7,639 nucleotides of DNA from assembly GCA_027886785.1 (NCBI GenBank), contig JAPCJV010000075.1, positions 1-7,639 on the forward strand, written 5' to 3'. Position numbers and translations under genes: made by a program. This document shows positions 1 to 7,137 of this stretch, piece after piece. A model generated the notes under the pieces. That model searched no databases. It saw only the letters and a list, made by a program, of their open reading frames with translations, and was not told where the DNA came from. Source of the DNA: Nitrososphaerota archaeon (GTDB lineage Archaea > Thermoproteota > Nitrososphaeria > Nitrososphaerales > CADDZS01). Each line of letters opens with the position of its first letter. Position 1 is the stretch's first letter.

Positions 1-812
1 GGGATCTCATCGGGAAGAGCTCCGGCAAGCCCGTCTACAAGCTCTTAGGCGGGGCCAAAGACCGAGTGAAGGCGTACGCAAGCACTGCAATGTTGAAGGG
101 GCCCAAAGAACACGCCCGCGATGCCCTGAAGTACAGAGAGATGGGATTTCGGGCAATCAAGATCCGCATCCACCACGATCGTTTGGAAGACGATATCACT
201 GCAATCAGGGCGATCAGGGATGCGCTTCAGAAAGAGGAAATGGAAATCATGGTGGACGCGAACCAAGCCGCGACCTTTTCCGGGCCAGTCTGGTCCTATC
301 AGCGGGCTCTTCAAACTGCGAGAGAGCTCGAAAAACTAGAGGTCTACTGGCTTGAGGAACCTCTGTTTCACGAGGCGCACGAGGACCTCGCGAGACTTTC
401 CAAAGAGGTGGATCTGTTTATCGCCGGTGGGGAGGATGAATACGGGTTCCTTCGATTCAAGGACCTGATTGACCACGACTGCTTTGACATCATCCAAGCG
501 GACGTTTCCGCGTCCGGCGGCATTTGGCAGTTGAGGAAAGTAGCCGTTCTCGCAGAAGCTGCGGGAAAGGCGTTTGTCCCACATTCTTTCGACACCGGCC
601 TCAGCATGGCCGCCGCGCTTCAGGTCATCGGGGCCTCTCCCAATTCTCCTTTTGTGGAGTATGCGATGGAGCTGCCTTCTTTGGATCTAGGGCATACTGA
701 ATTGCTCAAGACGACCATGGACGTGGATAAAGACGGGTTTGTCGAAATTCCTCATTTGCCGGGGTTGGGAGTCGAGGTAAATGAGGAATTGATTGAAAGA
801 TGCAAAGTCTAG
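1..812 (+). CDS. Mandelate racemase/muconate lactonizing enzyme family protein (enolase superfamily), 5'-truncated
   Basis: Partial gene open from the left edge; 269 codons are visible, against a usual family length of about 370-400, so most of the N-terminal capping domain is missing. The visible part starts with a typical DLIGKSSGKPVYKLLGG segment and then the (beta/alpha)7-beta barrel. Numbering from the in-frame GTG at 66 (an internal Val, not the real start), I see K32-x-R34 at the end of the second strand, metal ligands D64 (VDAN), E97 (WLEEP) and E123 (GGE), the Asp of the His-Asp dyad at D146 (QADVSASGG), the dyad His at H173 (PHSF), and a late Glu near E198. Family members bind Mg2+ and abstract a proton alpha to a carboxylate; many are sugar-acid dehydratases, others racemases or cycloisomerases. 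The His-Asp dyad puts it in the mandelate racemase-like group. The exact substrate is unknown. It is a cytosolic enzyme transcribed towards the transporter cluster. Confidence 0.9.
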   Translation, partial: DLIGKSSGKPVYKLLGGAKDRVKAYASTAMLKGPKEHARDALKYREMGFRAIKIRIHHDRLEDDITAIRAIRDALQKEEMEIMVDANQAATFSGPVWSYQRALQTARELEKLEVYWLEEPLFHEAHEDLARLSKEVDLFIAGGEDEYGFLRFKDLIDHDCFDIIQADVSASGGIWQLRKVAVLAEAAGKAFVPHSFDTGLSMAAALQVIGASPNSPFVEYAMELPSLDLGHTELLKTTMDVDKDGFVEIPHLPGLGVEVNEELIERCKV

Positions 813-829
813 GTTAGAGCGATCTCACG

Positions 830-860
830 ATTGTTCGATCAATTTTCGTCTCCGAGTTTT
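830..860 (+). terminator. Weak T-rich termination region between convergent genes
   Basis: The 67-base gap between the convergent enzyme and binding-protein genes has a small hairpin (ATTG at 830-833 pairing with CAAT at 840-843) running into TTTT at 843-846, with a second TTTT at 857-860. Archaeal termination relies mainly on T-tracts on the coding strand, so this fits the + strand gene ending at 812. The stem is only 4 base pairs and the call is weak. I saw no matching T-tract for the opposite gene. Confidence 0.25.
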
Positions 861-879
861 CCTGAACACTCAATGCGTA

Positions 880-2778
880 TTACTTAGGGGCCGGCCGGCG
901 CCTCAAAACAAACACAGCTCCAATAATGATCAAAATCACTACTACCGCAATTGCCGCGTACAAAGTGGTATTGCTTGATGCTGGTTGAGTGGAGGATGTT
1001 GATACCGTGGCGGTGGATGAGGTCGTTCCAGAAACGTTAGCCGATGTGGAGCTGGTCGGAATTGTGGAGCTGTTAGCTGAAGATAACGATACTGACGATG
1101 TGGAATTGGTCACTGCACCAGCAGGTTGCAAGTTAGCAAAAGCTGTGTTATTCATTATTTGCGCGCCGAACTCGATGTATCCGGAGGGCCAATTCGTCCA
1201 ATGCTGCGCATTGTAGGCCCAGAGCGCATCTGGATAGGCGAGGACGATCGTTGGAAGGTATTGAGCATTGAGCGCCTGAATATTGTTTAGGTACTGCTGC
1301 TCGAGAGTAACGTTTGCAGTAGCGAGAAAAGCGCTATAGTTGCCGTGGTATTCGGCGTCCGCTGAAGGCGGATATTCCCAGTGGGCGTTCGCCGTAGTTG
1401 CTAGCCAGTATACGTTCCAGGCTGGAAGGCTATCTAGGTATGGATTCCCCCAAACGGGCGGGTTTGAGGTTGCTAGAATGATGGCGCTTCGGATGCCGTT
1501 CAAGTTTGAGCTATAGTCCCCGACAATACTCGAAATGGACACTGTTTGCAGGTTCACAGTGAAACCCAGCTGTTGAAGATTTTTCTGAATAGCACCCGCG
1601 CCGATTGTATCCACGGTGTTATCCGTGTCTGTCCAAAGGGAGAGCGTGACTGCTGTTCCATTAGAGTAATGCAACTTGCCGTCCGACCCCTTTGTAATGC
1701 CGATAGCGCTTAGGAGGGATAGCGACTTTGACTGATCGAAACTGTACTGAGCTTCTTTAGAATTGTACCAATTTGTCGCCAGTGGCGAAACCACCCCCTC
1801 TGCTGAGTACCCCGTGATCCCATATCCATTCAATGCTTGATCCACAAACATTGATTGATTGATTCCAAACGCAAGGGCCTGCCTAAAGTTCGTCATGTTG
1901 TACGGATAAAGCGAATCGTTGTATTGTAACGAGCTGATATACAATCCCTTCTCATCAAGAATATGCACATTCGGATTTTTCAAAGCTGCCTGAGCGTTCG
2001 ACGGTTCTATAGGCGCCAGATCCGTGGTGCCCGCCACTATTCCGCTTGTGGTAAGAGAAAGGGTTTCAACAAAATTGATGTCGATCTCACTGATCTTGGG
2101 CTGCGGCTGGAAGTATGGATTCCTGAGGAGGACCATCTGAGTTTGCCCCGATTGATAATTGCTCGTGTAAAAAGGTCCGACGACCACATTAGTGCCTAAA
2201 TTACTGCCAGCCGCTCCCTGCTGCTTGATGAACGCAGCTGGATAAACAGGACTATAGAGATCCCAGTTGAACTTGTCTGGCCAGTGCGCGTCTGGCGCGT
2301 TAAGTACGTAAACGGCGGCGCTGCTATTTAGGGCGGACTGATTGCGTACTTCGGGACCCATGCTGAGGATATCATAAGTCGAATTAAATCCAAAGTTCGG
2401 CCCAAACGTGGCAAGAATGTCTGCAGAGGTGACGCTTGATCCGTCGGACCATTTTAGCCCCGGTTTTACGTTGAAGGTCCAGACTGTGTAATTAGAATTG
2501 TGAGATATCCAATCGGTAACTGCGATAGCATTGTCCAAACTTCCGTCTGGGGCAGCGACGGGAGATCCATAATATTCCATTCCAATCAGTATCCCTCCGG
2601 ATGTGCCTGTCGTGAGCGTGTTCGGGTTAATGCTTGAGGGCGGGACTACCAGTGTCATCCTAAGAACTGTATTCGAACTCGCGGATGACAAATTACGTCC
2701 GAAGATCACTATAAACCCGCTGAAAAGTACAAGACAACCGCAAAGAATTGCGAGACCAGTCCTCCGAGTATTTTTCAA
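880..2778 (-). CDS. ABC transporter substrate-binding protein, family 5 (peptide/oligosaccharide type), membrane-anchored
   Basis: 632 residues. An N-terminal hydrophobic segment (about 8-27, after K2/R5/R6) acts as signal peptide or anchor; no credible lipobox. The SBP_bac_5 fold follows, with the conserved VKPGLKWSDG...TSAD stretch at 104-120, VVVGPFY at 198-204 and FRQALAFGINQSMFVDQAL at 298-316. Residues 552-605 form a Ser/Thr-rich stalk, 606-625 a transmembrane helix, and 626-632 a basic tail (RRRPAPK). This signal-domain-stalk-helix order is known for archaeal di/oligopeptide-class binding proteins, several of which bind sugars. It should sit outside the cell and pass ligand to the permeases encoded upstream. 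The start is TTG (2776-2778); the only in-frame alternatives before the upstream stop are rare ones such as ATT, and a TATA box at 2807-2818 places the transcript start about 8-10 bases upstream. I count 16 N-X-S/T sequons and about 60 charged residues (roughly 10%), unusual even for a secreted protein. Confidence 0.93.
   Translation of the reverse strand: MKNTRRTGLAILCGCLVLFSGFIVIFGRNLSSASSNTVLRMTLVVPPSSINPNTLTTGTSGGILIGMEYYGSPVAAPDGSLDNAIAVTDWISHNSNYTVWTFNVKPGLKWSDGSSVTSADILATFGPNFGFNSTYDILSMGPEVRNQSALNSSAAVYVLNAPDAHWPDKFNWDLYSPVYPAAFIKQQGAAGSNLGTNVVVGPFYTSNYQSGQTQMVLLRNPYFQPQPKISEIDINFVETLSLTTSGIVAGTTDLAPIEPSNAQAALKNPNVHILDEKGLYISSLQYNDSLYPYNMTNFRQALAFGINQSMFVDQALNGYGITGYSAEGVVSPLATNWYNSKEAQYSFDQSKSLSLLSAIGITKGSDGKLHYSNGTAVTLSLWTDTDNTVDTIGAGAIQKNLQQLGFTVNLQTVSISSIVGDYSSNLNGIRSAIILATSNPPVWGNPYLDSLPAWNVYWLATTANAHWEYPPSADAEYHGNYSAFLATANVTLEQQYLNNIQALNAQYLPTIVLAYPDALWAYNAQHWTNWPSGYIEFGAQIMNNTAFANLQPAGAVTNSTSSVSLSSANSSTIPTSSTSANVSGTTSSTATVSTSSTQPASSNTTLYAAIAVVVILIIIGAVFVLRRRPAPK
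904..1125 (-). other. Ser/Thr-rich stalk and C-terminal transmembrane anchor of the binding protein
   Basis: Encodes residues 552-625 of the binding protein. The stalk is almost entirely Ser, Thr, Asn, Ala and Val with four N-X-S/T sequons (NST, NSS, NVS, NTT) and is likely glycosylated. The helix after it is Ile/Val/Leu-rich and ends at three arginines, giving a C-terminus inside the cell. The low-complexity DNA leaves a misleading open frame on the opposite strand. Confidence 0.8.
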
Positions 2779-2806
2779 AATGAATCCAACAACTACTGAT
2801 TTGGAA

Positions 2807-2818
2807 GAAATATAAAAG
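2807..2818 (-). promoter_or_regulatory. Archaeal TATA box for the binding-protein gene
   Basis: On the - strand it reads CTTTTATATTTC, centred about 35 bases before the TTG start. With the usual archaeal spacing of about 25 bases from box to transcript start, the leader would be only some 8-10 bases. This gives the binding protein a promoter separate from the rest of the operon. The T-rich stretch could also help terminate transcripts of the upstream 93-residue gene. Confidence 0.5.
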
Positions 2819-2891
2819 AAAGACGGTATTGTTACTTAGGGCAATTATCGGCGCAAGTCGAGACGTTCGGTAGAAATTTTTCGGAGGGAAT

Positions 2892-3173
2892 TCAATTGAA
2901 AGATCTCTTCGAAGGAGCCTCTTTACTATTCGAAAATTCTATCAGTAAGTTCGAGAGTTTTTGAACTGTAGCCTCCACGATTTCTTCGCCCTTTTTCCTG
3001 TCGGCCTTTTCGGGTGACCCAACAGCTCCGCTTTCGCTTAGCTCATTCAGGGTACGGATTGACGCCTGGACTCGTGGCCCGATAGAGAACATGTTGTATT
3101 TTACAAACTCTATATCCGAAACGGGTTTTGTCCCTATTGCTCTTTCGAGTTTAGCATCTTGACCTAGCGCCAT
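2892..3173 (-). CDS. Hypothetical 93-residue soluble helical protein
   Basis: I do not recognise this protein. It starts at ATG (3171-3173), has no transmembrane segment, no Cys, His or Trp, and is rich in Lys, Glu and Ser. Two helices look likely, about residues 19-50 and 57-82, joined by a Gly/Pro-containing turn (GAVGSPEK); the C-terminal tail is Ser/Lys-rich. It lies between the last ATPase gene (70-base gap) and the binding-protein gene (113-base gap) on the same strand, with a TATA-like element placed for leaderless expression. The position suggests a role linked to the transporter, but it could be an unrelated small gene carried in the cluster. Amino acid composition and a well-placed promoter argue that it is a real gene. 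Confidence 0.65.
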   Translation of the reverse strand: MALGQDAKLERAIGTKPVSDIEFVKYNMFSIGPRVQASIRTLNELSESGAVGSPEKADRKKGEEIVEATVQKLSNLLIEFSNSKEAPSKRSFN

Positions 3174-3190
3174 GGCGACAGAAGTTTCTG

Positions 3191-3200
3191 CTTATTTAAG
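3191..3200 (-). promoter_or_regulatory. TATA-like element for the 93-residue gene, leaderless spacing
   Basis: Reads CTTAAATAAG on the - strand, centred about 23 bases before the ATG at 3173. With normal archaeal geometry the transcript would begin at or next to the start codon, so no ribosome binding site is needed, and I see none. The core CTTAAATAA is the same as in the element upstream of the permease B gene. Confidence 0.5.
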
Positions 3201-3216
3201 GATTGAACGCATATGT

Positions 3217-3226
3217 GAAAAATAGG
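3217..3226 (-). terminator. Possible T-tract terminator after ATPase F
   Basis: About 20 bases past the ATPase F stop the coding strand carries TTTTT (within CCTATTTTTC), just before the promoter of the 93-residue gene. A single five-T run is weak support; readthrough into the next gene remains possible. Confidence 0.25.
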
Positions 3227-3243
3227 ACAGTGCGTCTGTTTTT

Positions 3244-4281
3244 TCATTCTTGCTTCTTGGGGTCGAAGTTCAACGCGTTGTGGCACGCCGCAAGATGTTC
3301 CTTGGACTTTTCCAATAACATCGGTTCAATATTCTTGCATTCGGCTGTGGAATAACTGCATCTCGGGAAAAATACGCACCCGTTTCTATCCGAGCTCAAT
3401 TCCTCAATAATCGTCGTGTAGTCCACAGTTGTTTTTTCTCCCCGCCTTAACCGGGGAGTAGAGTTGAGTATCAGCTCTGTGTAGGGATGATGAGGTCTGG
3501 TGAGGATCGCATTGGTGGGGCCGATTTCCACAAGTTTACCTCGATAGAGAACCGCGATTCGATCGCTCATGTACTTAGCGCTTGCAAGATCGTGGGTGAT
3601 GAGTAATAGAGTAAGGTTCCTCTTGGCTTTCAAATCGAGGAGAAGATTCAGGATGTTCAATCTGTGCGAAGCGTCGAGCATCGTGATGGGTTCGTCGGCG
3701 ATCAATACTTTCGGGTTCGACGCTAGGGCTTTTGCAATGCATACTCGCTGTCTCTCACCACCGCTGAGCTGATGAGGCAGTTTATGCATTGTTTCTTCAG
3801 GATCAAGCCCCACATCTCGCAACAAGTCAGAAATAATGACTTGAATTTCTTCAGAATTCTTTTCTCCCCTCAGCTGTCTGATGGGAACAGAAAGGGCGGA
3901 GTATACATCAAATCGGGGATACAACGATTCAAAAGGATCTTGAAAAATTATCTGAACACTCTTCAGGTAGGACATTCGCTTGTCTCGATCCAGCTTTGAA
4001 ACCTCGGCACCCTGGTACTTGATAGAACCGCCCGTGGGTACAGTCAAGCCCATTAGGCACCTTGCCACCGTAGTTTTTCCCGAGCCGCTCTCTCCCACCA
4101 AGGAGAGGATCTCAGAGTCGTATATGTCGAGGGAGAGATTGTCGACTGCCCTAACTATTGATTCACTTCTTCTAAAAAGGCTCAGACGCCTAGTGAAGGT
4201 CACCTGAAGATTGGAAATCTGGATGATCGGGGACCTTTGCTGTTGGGGTTCTCCGGAATTGCTTAATTGAATTTGTGACAC
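3244..4281 (-). CDS. dppF: Peptide/oligosaccharide ABC transporter ATP-binding protein (DppF/OppF type)
   Basis: 345 residues, the usual length. It hydrolyses ATP on the cytosolic face of the importer, paired with the ATPase encoded just upstream. Motifs in order: Walker A GESGSGKT at 63-70, Q-loop Q114 (IIFQDP), signature LSGGE at 172-176, Walker B VLIADEP at 192-198, D-loop MLDAS at 201-205, H-loop H230 (ITHD). The C-terminal oligopeptide-transporter extension has four cysteines, C302, C308, C315 and C333 (C-x5-C-x6-C-x17-C), the arrangement shown to hold a [4Fe-4S] cluster in some Opp/Dpp ATPases. The start is GTG (4279-4281) and overlaps the end of the preceding gene by 19 bases, which points to translational coupling; GGTGG lies just upstream. 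The dpp symbol marks the family only, and the substrate is unproven. Confidence 0.95.
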   Translation of the reverse strand: MSQIQLSNSGEPQQQRSPIIQISNLQVTFTRRLSLFRRSESIVRAVDNLSLDIYDSEILSLVGESGSGKTTVARCLMGLTVPTGGSIKYQGAEVSKLDRDKRMSYLKSVQIIFQDPFESLYPRFDVYSALSVPIRQLRGEKNSEEIQVIISDLLRDVGLDPEETMHKLPHQLSGGERQRVCIAKALASNPKVLIADEPITMLDASHRLNILNLLLDLKAKRNLTLLLITHDLASAKYMSDRIAVLYRGKLVEIGPTNAILTRPHHPYTELILNSTPRLRRGEKTTVDYTTIIEELSSDRNGCVFFPRCSYSTAECKNIEPMLLEKSKEHLAACHNALNFDPKKQE

Positions 4282-5228
4282 GCCACCATTCTACCCTTCT
4301 CCGTCTCTTTGAGCAGGGGTCTTTCAGATCTGCATCGGTCGAACACGTACTTACAGCGGCTCGCGAATCTGCAACCCACCTGTGGAATGACAAAGGAATC
4401 ACCGGACCTAATATTCGCCTTCATCGATTTCTTCTCTGAATCGAGAGTCAGAAGTGAGTTAAGGAGCATCTCAGTGTACGGGTGCTCGGGCTCGAAAAGT
4501 ACCTTGTCCAATGGGCCCAGTTCCACCACTTCCCCAGCATACATTACCGCAACAAAATCTACTAAATCTTCAAGAAGGGTGATTTCATGCGTGATAAAGA
4601 TCATTGAAAGTTGCTTCTCGAGCACTTCTTTTCTGAGCAAAGCCAAGATTTGTTGCTGAACCACGACGTCCAGCGCAGAAGTGGGCTCGTCCGCGATCAA
4701 TAATTTTGGAGAAAGAGCAAGAGCCATTGCGATCACAACCCTTTGTCTCATACCTCCTGATAGCTCGTGGCTGTAGGCGCTGGCGCGGTCATGCGGGATC
4801 CCGACCTCTGATAAGAGCGCATATGCTTTCTCTCTCGCATCCTGCTTGGATACTCTCCTGTGGTGCTCTCTGAGAACTTCAGTCAGATGATCTAGGGCAG
4901 TCTTCACCGGATTTAGAGAGTTCATCGCCGATTGAAACACCATGGAAACTTCCTGCCAGCGATATTTCCTTAGTTCATCCTCGTGCATACTGAGCACGCT
5001 TTCGTTTTTGTAAAGGATCTCTCCCTGGACAATTTTGCCGGGGGCTTTCACCAAATTCATAATGCTCAAACCCAGAGTAGTTTTCCCACTTCCCGATTCC
5101 CCCACGACCCCTAGCGTATACCTTTGACTGGGAATGTCTAGAGTGAGATTATCCACGGCGTTACGGATCCTTTTCTGAACGACGTACTGGACAGTAAGAT
5201 TTGAGAGCTGAAGGAGAGAATCGGTCAA
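4263..5228 (-). CDS. dppD: Peptide/oligosaccharide ABC transporter ATP-binding protein (DppD/OppD type)
   Basis: 321 residues, first of the two ATPases. Walker A GESGSGKT at 43-50, Q-loop Q99 (MVFQSAMNSLNP, the form typical of OppD/DppD), signature LSGGM at 156-160, Walker B LLIADEP at 176-182, D-loop SALD at 184-187, H-loop H214. The residue after that His is Glu (THE) where most relatives have Asp; the catalytic His itself is present. C-terminal cysteines C286, C292, C299 and C317 repeat the C-x5-C-x6-C-x17-C spacing seen in the partner ATPase. The start is TTG (5226-5228), three bases after the permease C stop; a GGAT-like site lies in the junction. It should form a heterodimer with the downstream ATPase. 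Confidence 0.95.
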   Translation of the reverse strand: MTDSLLQLSNLTVQYVVQKRIRNAVDNLTLDIPSQRYTLGVVGESGSGKTTLGLSIMNLVKAPGKIVQGEILYKNESVLSMHEDELRKYRWQEVSMVFQSAMNSLNPVKTALDHLTEVLREHHRRVSKQDAREKAYALLSEVGIPHDRASAYSHELSGGMRQRVVIAMALALSPKLLIADEPTSALDVVVQQQILALLRKEVLEKQLSMIFITHEITLLEDLVDFVAVMYAGEVVELGPLDKVLFEPEHPYTEMLLNSLLTLDSEKKSMKANIRSGDSFVIPQVGCRFASRCKYVFDRCRSERPLLKETEKGRMVACHKFN

Positions 5229-5231
5229 ATC

Positions 5232-6119
5232 CTACTCACGCAACCTTGGATTCATGACTTCCTCAATTGAGAAACCCAGAAGAGCAAAGGCCATCGCGGC
5301 AAGCGTTATGGCAGCTCCAGGTGCTACAATCCACCACCAATCGCCATTATAGAAAGCAAATTGCTGGCCCCAATAGAGAATGCTACCCCAACTTACTTCA
5401 TTGGGATTTCCGACACCGAGAAACTGAAGGGCTGTAACCAGTACAATTGCAGCCGCAACCGTGAGTACGAAATAGGCAACAGCTAGCGAAGAAATCTCTG
5501 GAATCATGATTTTCGTAATGACCTGAAAATTGGTCATTCCATTAGTTTTCGAAGATTCCACGTAGGGGCGCTCCTTCAACGAGAGGACTTGAGATCGAAT
5601 CGCCCTAGCGCTGACAGGCCAAAGAACTACGATTAGGATACCCACGATCAGCACAGTGGTCGCAGGATAGAGGGTGCCGAGAAGGATCATTAAAGGAAGG
5701 GGTGGGAAAGTTAGCACGACGTCAGCAGATCCAATCAAAAAGGCCTCGGACTTTCTATAATATCCAGCGAGTACTCCCACGATCACTCCTAAAACGATCG
5801 CACCCACGGCGACCACCACTCCCACCAGAAGAGACGGATAAGCCCCGTAAATCACTTGAGTCAACACATCATGCCCTAACCAGTCAGTTCCGAAAGGGTG
5901 AGCGAAACTGGGTGGGTTATGTTTTAGACTGCTCGTATCGTTCGGGCCGTAGGGAGACAAAAAAGGCCCCAGAACGATCAAAACAATAAAAGCAAAAATT
6001 ATCGCGGTTCCAACTTTCGACGCCTTGTTTCTAAATAGAAACGAGGACATTGGCTGATAGAACTTCGAAAAGAAGCTTTTTTGTTTCTCCGATGATTTTT
6101 CTTTTAGAGGAGTTTGCAT
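5232..6119 (-). CDS. dppC: Peptide/oligosaccharide ABC transporter permease (DppC/OppC type)
   Basis: 295 residues, inner subunit of the permease pair in the cytoplasmic membrane. A charged N-terminal tail precedes helix 1 (about 36-54); then comes the family hallmark HPFGTDWLG at 74-82 in the external loop, and further helices at about 97-119, 126-148, 153-170, 211-234 and 262-284. The EAA coupling loop, which docks on the ATPases, lies around 188-207 (ESSKTNG...IMIPE). The C-terminal NPRLRE is typical of OppC/DppC. The start is ATG (6117-6119), seven bases after the permease B stop and preceded by a good AAGGAG site inside the end of that gene. Confidence 0.95.
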   Translation of the reverse strand: MQTPLKEKSSEKQKSFFSKFYQPMSSFLFRNKASKVGTAIIFAFIVLIVLGPFLSPYGPNDTSSLKHNPPSFAHPFGTDWLGHDVLTQVIYGAYPSLLVGVVVAVGAIVLGVIVGVLAGYYRKSEAFLIGSADVVLTFPPLPLMILLGTLYPATTVLIVGILIVVLWPVSARAIRSQVLSLKERPYVESSKTNGMTNFQVITKIMIPEISSLAVAYFVLTVAAAIVLVTALQFLGVGNPNEVSWGSILYWGQQFAFYNGDWWWIVAPGAAITLAAMAFALLGFSIEEVMNPRLRE

Positions 6120-6126
6120 TCGTAGC

Positions 6127-7092
6127 TTATCTCCTTAATCTTGGATCGATTCTGAATAAGATGAGGTCCCCTATCAAGCCTCCAATTATCACAATTACCG
6201 TCATGTAAAAGAAACACCCTTCGAGTACAGGATAATCACGATTCAAAATTCCATCTATGATCAGGTCTCCCACTCCATTGTAGCTGAAAACTGCTTCGAT
6301 AACGGTAACAGCGCTCAGAATGCTAGCGAACGCGTACCCCGTTAGAGAGACGACTGGTAAAAGGGAATTTCTCAAAACGTACCCCACGCTAATTGTTTTC
6401 TTCCTCAATCCCCTCGCCTCGGCAGCAAGAACATAATCGCTCCTGAGGGCTTCGAGAGATGCGCCCCTGAGCACGAAATAATTTTGCCCGAAAATAACAG
6501 CCGTAAGAGTGATCACAGGCAAGATTGCGTGGGTGATGGCAGAGTACACGAAATTAAGACCCGAACCAGCATCAAACCCCACGCTCCCGGACAGAGGAAA
6601 CCAATGCAGGTTCACGGAGAAAATCCAGACTAGCACGAGACCAACGAAAAAAGCTGGCGTAGACCAGAAAAGAATGGACACGTAGAGAGATCCAAATTCA
6701 AATTTGCCACCTTGCCTTTGCGAACTGATAGTCGCTAACGTGTAGCTTATGTAAAATGAGAGAAAGAAAGCGGAACCGATCAGAAGGATGGTCCAAGGAA
6801 GCCGAACTGAAATAAGATAGGAAACTTCATTCGGAAAATATTGGTAAGACACTCCGAAATACGGTGGCAAAGAAAAAATTCCTTTGAGGAAATCAAAGTA
6901 TTGAACGTATAGCGGTTGATCGAGCCCAAACCTCTGTGACAGAAGTTTGATAGCGCTCTCTGGTAGTCTTGTACCTGACGCAAAAATTTGGGCGGCATTT
7001 CCGGGAACAAATCTCGGGAGAAAGAAATCTAGGTTAATGGCTGCAAAAAACACAACTATGGATGATACGATTCTTCGCTTGATAAAATCCAA
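6127..7092 (-). CDS. dppB: Peptide/oligosaccharide ABC transporter permease (DppB/OppB type)
   Basis: 321 residues and the first gene of the transporter operon. It has the DppB pattern: helix 1 at about 9-29, external domain with FGLDQPLYVQYFDFLKG at 55-71, helices at about 99-122, 135-160, 188-209, 243-266 and 291-313, an EAA loop at 221-247 (AAEARGL...RNSLLPV), and the late YNGVGDL...RDYP segment at 271-288. It forms the membrane channel with the next gene's product. The start is TTG (7090-7092): no ATG or GTG is in frame before the upstream stop (7108-7110), the next residues DFIKRR are normal for this family, and GAGG sits five bases upstream. An overlapping ATG at 7094-7096 is out of frame. 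Confidence 0.94.
   Translation of the reverse strand: MDFIKRRIVSSIVVFFAAINLDFFLPRFVPGNAAQIFASGTRLPESAIKLLSQRFGLDQPLYVQYFDFLKGIFSLPPYFGVSYQYFPNEVSYLISVRLPWTILLIGSAFFLSFYISYTLATISSQRQGGKFEFGSLYVSILFWSTPAFFVGLVLVWIFSVNLHWFPLSGSVGFDAGSGLNFVYSAITHAILPVITLTAVIFGQNYFVLRGASLEALRSDYVLAAEARGLRKKTISVGYVLRNSLLPVVSLTGYAFASILSAVTVIEAVFSYNGVGDLIIDGILNRDYPVLEGCFFYMTVIVIIGGLIGDLILFRIDPRLRR
6131..6136 (-). promoter_or_regulatory. Shine-Dalgarno site of permease C
   Basis: AAGGAG on the - strand, 11 bases before the ATG at 6119 and overlapping the last codons of permease B. It is the best ribosome binding site in the window and supports translation of permease C from a shared transcript, in contrast to the leaderless or short-leader genes at the distal end. 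Confidence 0.65.
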
Positions 7093-7097
7093 GCATG

Positions 7098-7101
7098 CCT
7101 C
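7098..7101 (-). promoter_or_regulatory. Ribosome binding site supporting the TTG start of permease B
   Basis: GAGG on the - strand with a five-base spacer to the TTG at 7092. It supports TTG rather than the out-of-frame ATG four bases further upstream. Confidence 0.4.
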
Positions 7102-7137
7102 GAGCCTTTAGTTGTACATTTTTCCCCTAATCTTTTT

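Noticed and set aside
45..314. 89-codon open frame on the - strand
   Set aside because: Antisense to the enolase-superfamily enzyme, which has all its metal and catalytic residues in the + frame.
889..896. GGCCGGCC palindrome in a GC-rich patch
   Set aside because: It falls in the codons for the C-terminal RRRPAP tail of the binding protein and has no T-tract after it; codon content explains it.
989..1216. Open frame on the + strand rich in Val, Asp and Glu
   Set aside because: It is the antisense of the Ser/Thr-rich stalk; repetitive Ser/Thr codons leave the opposite strand free of stops.
2730..2745. Lipobox-like LCGC in the binding-protein signal region
   Set aside because: Cys15 lies in the middle of the hydrophobic segment, too early for a cleaved lipoprotein signal, and the C-terminal helix already provides an anchor.
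4309..4659. 116-codon open frame on the + strand
   Set aside because: It lies wholly opposite the first ATPase gene, whose motifs are complete; its peptide is Ser-rich with no domain.
7094..7096. ATG just upstream of the permease B start
   Set aside because: It is out of frame with the permease; the in-frame TTG at 7090-7092 has a GAGG site five bases upstream.
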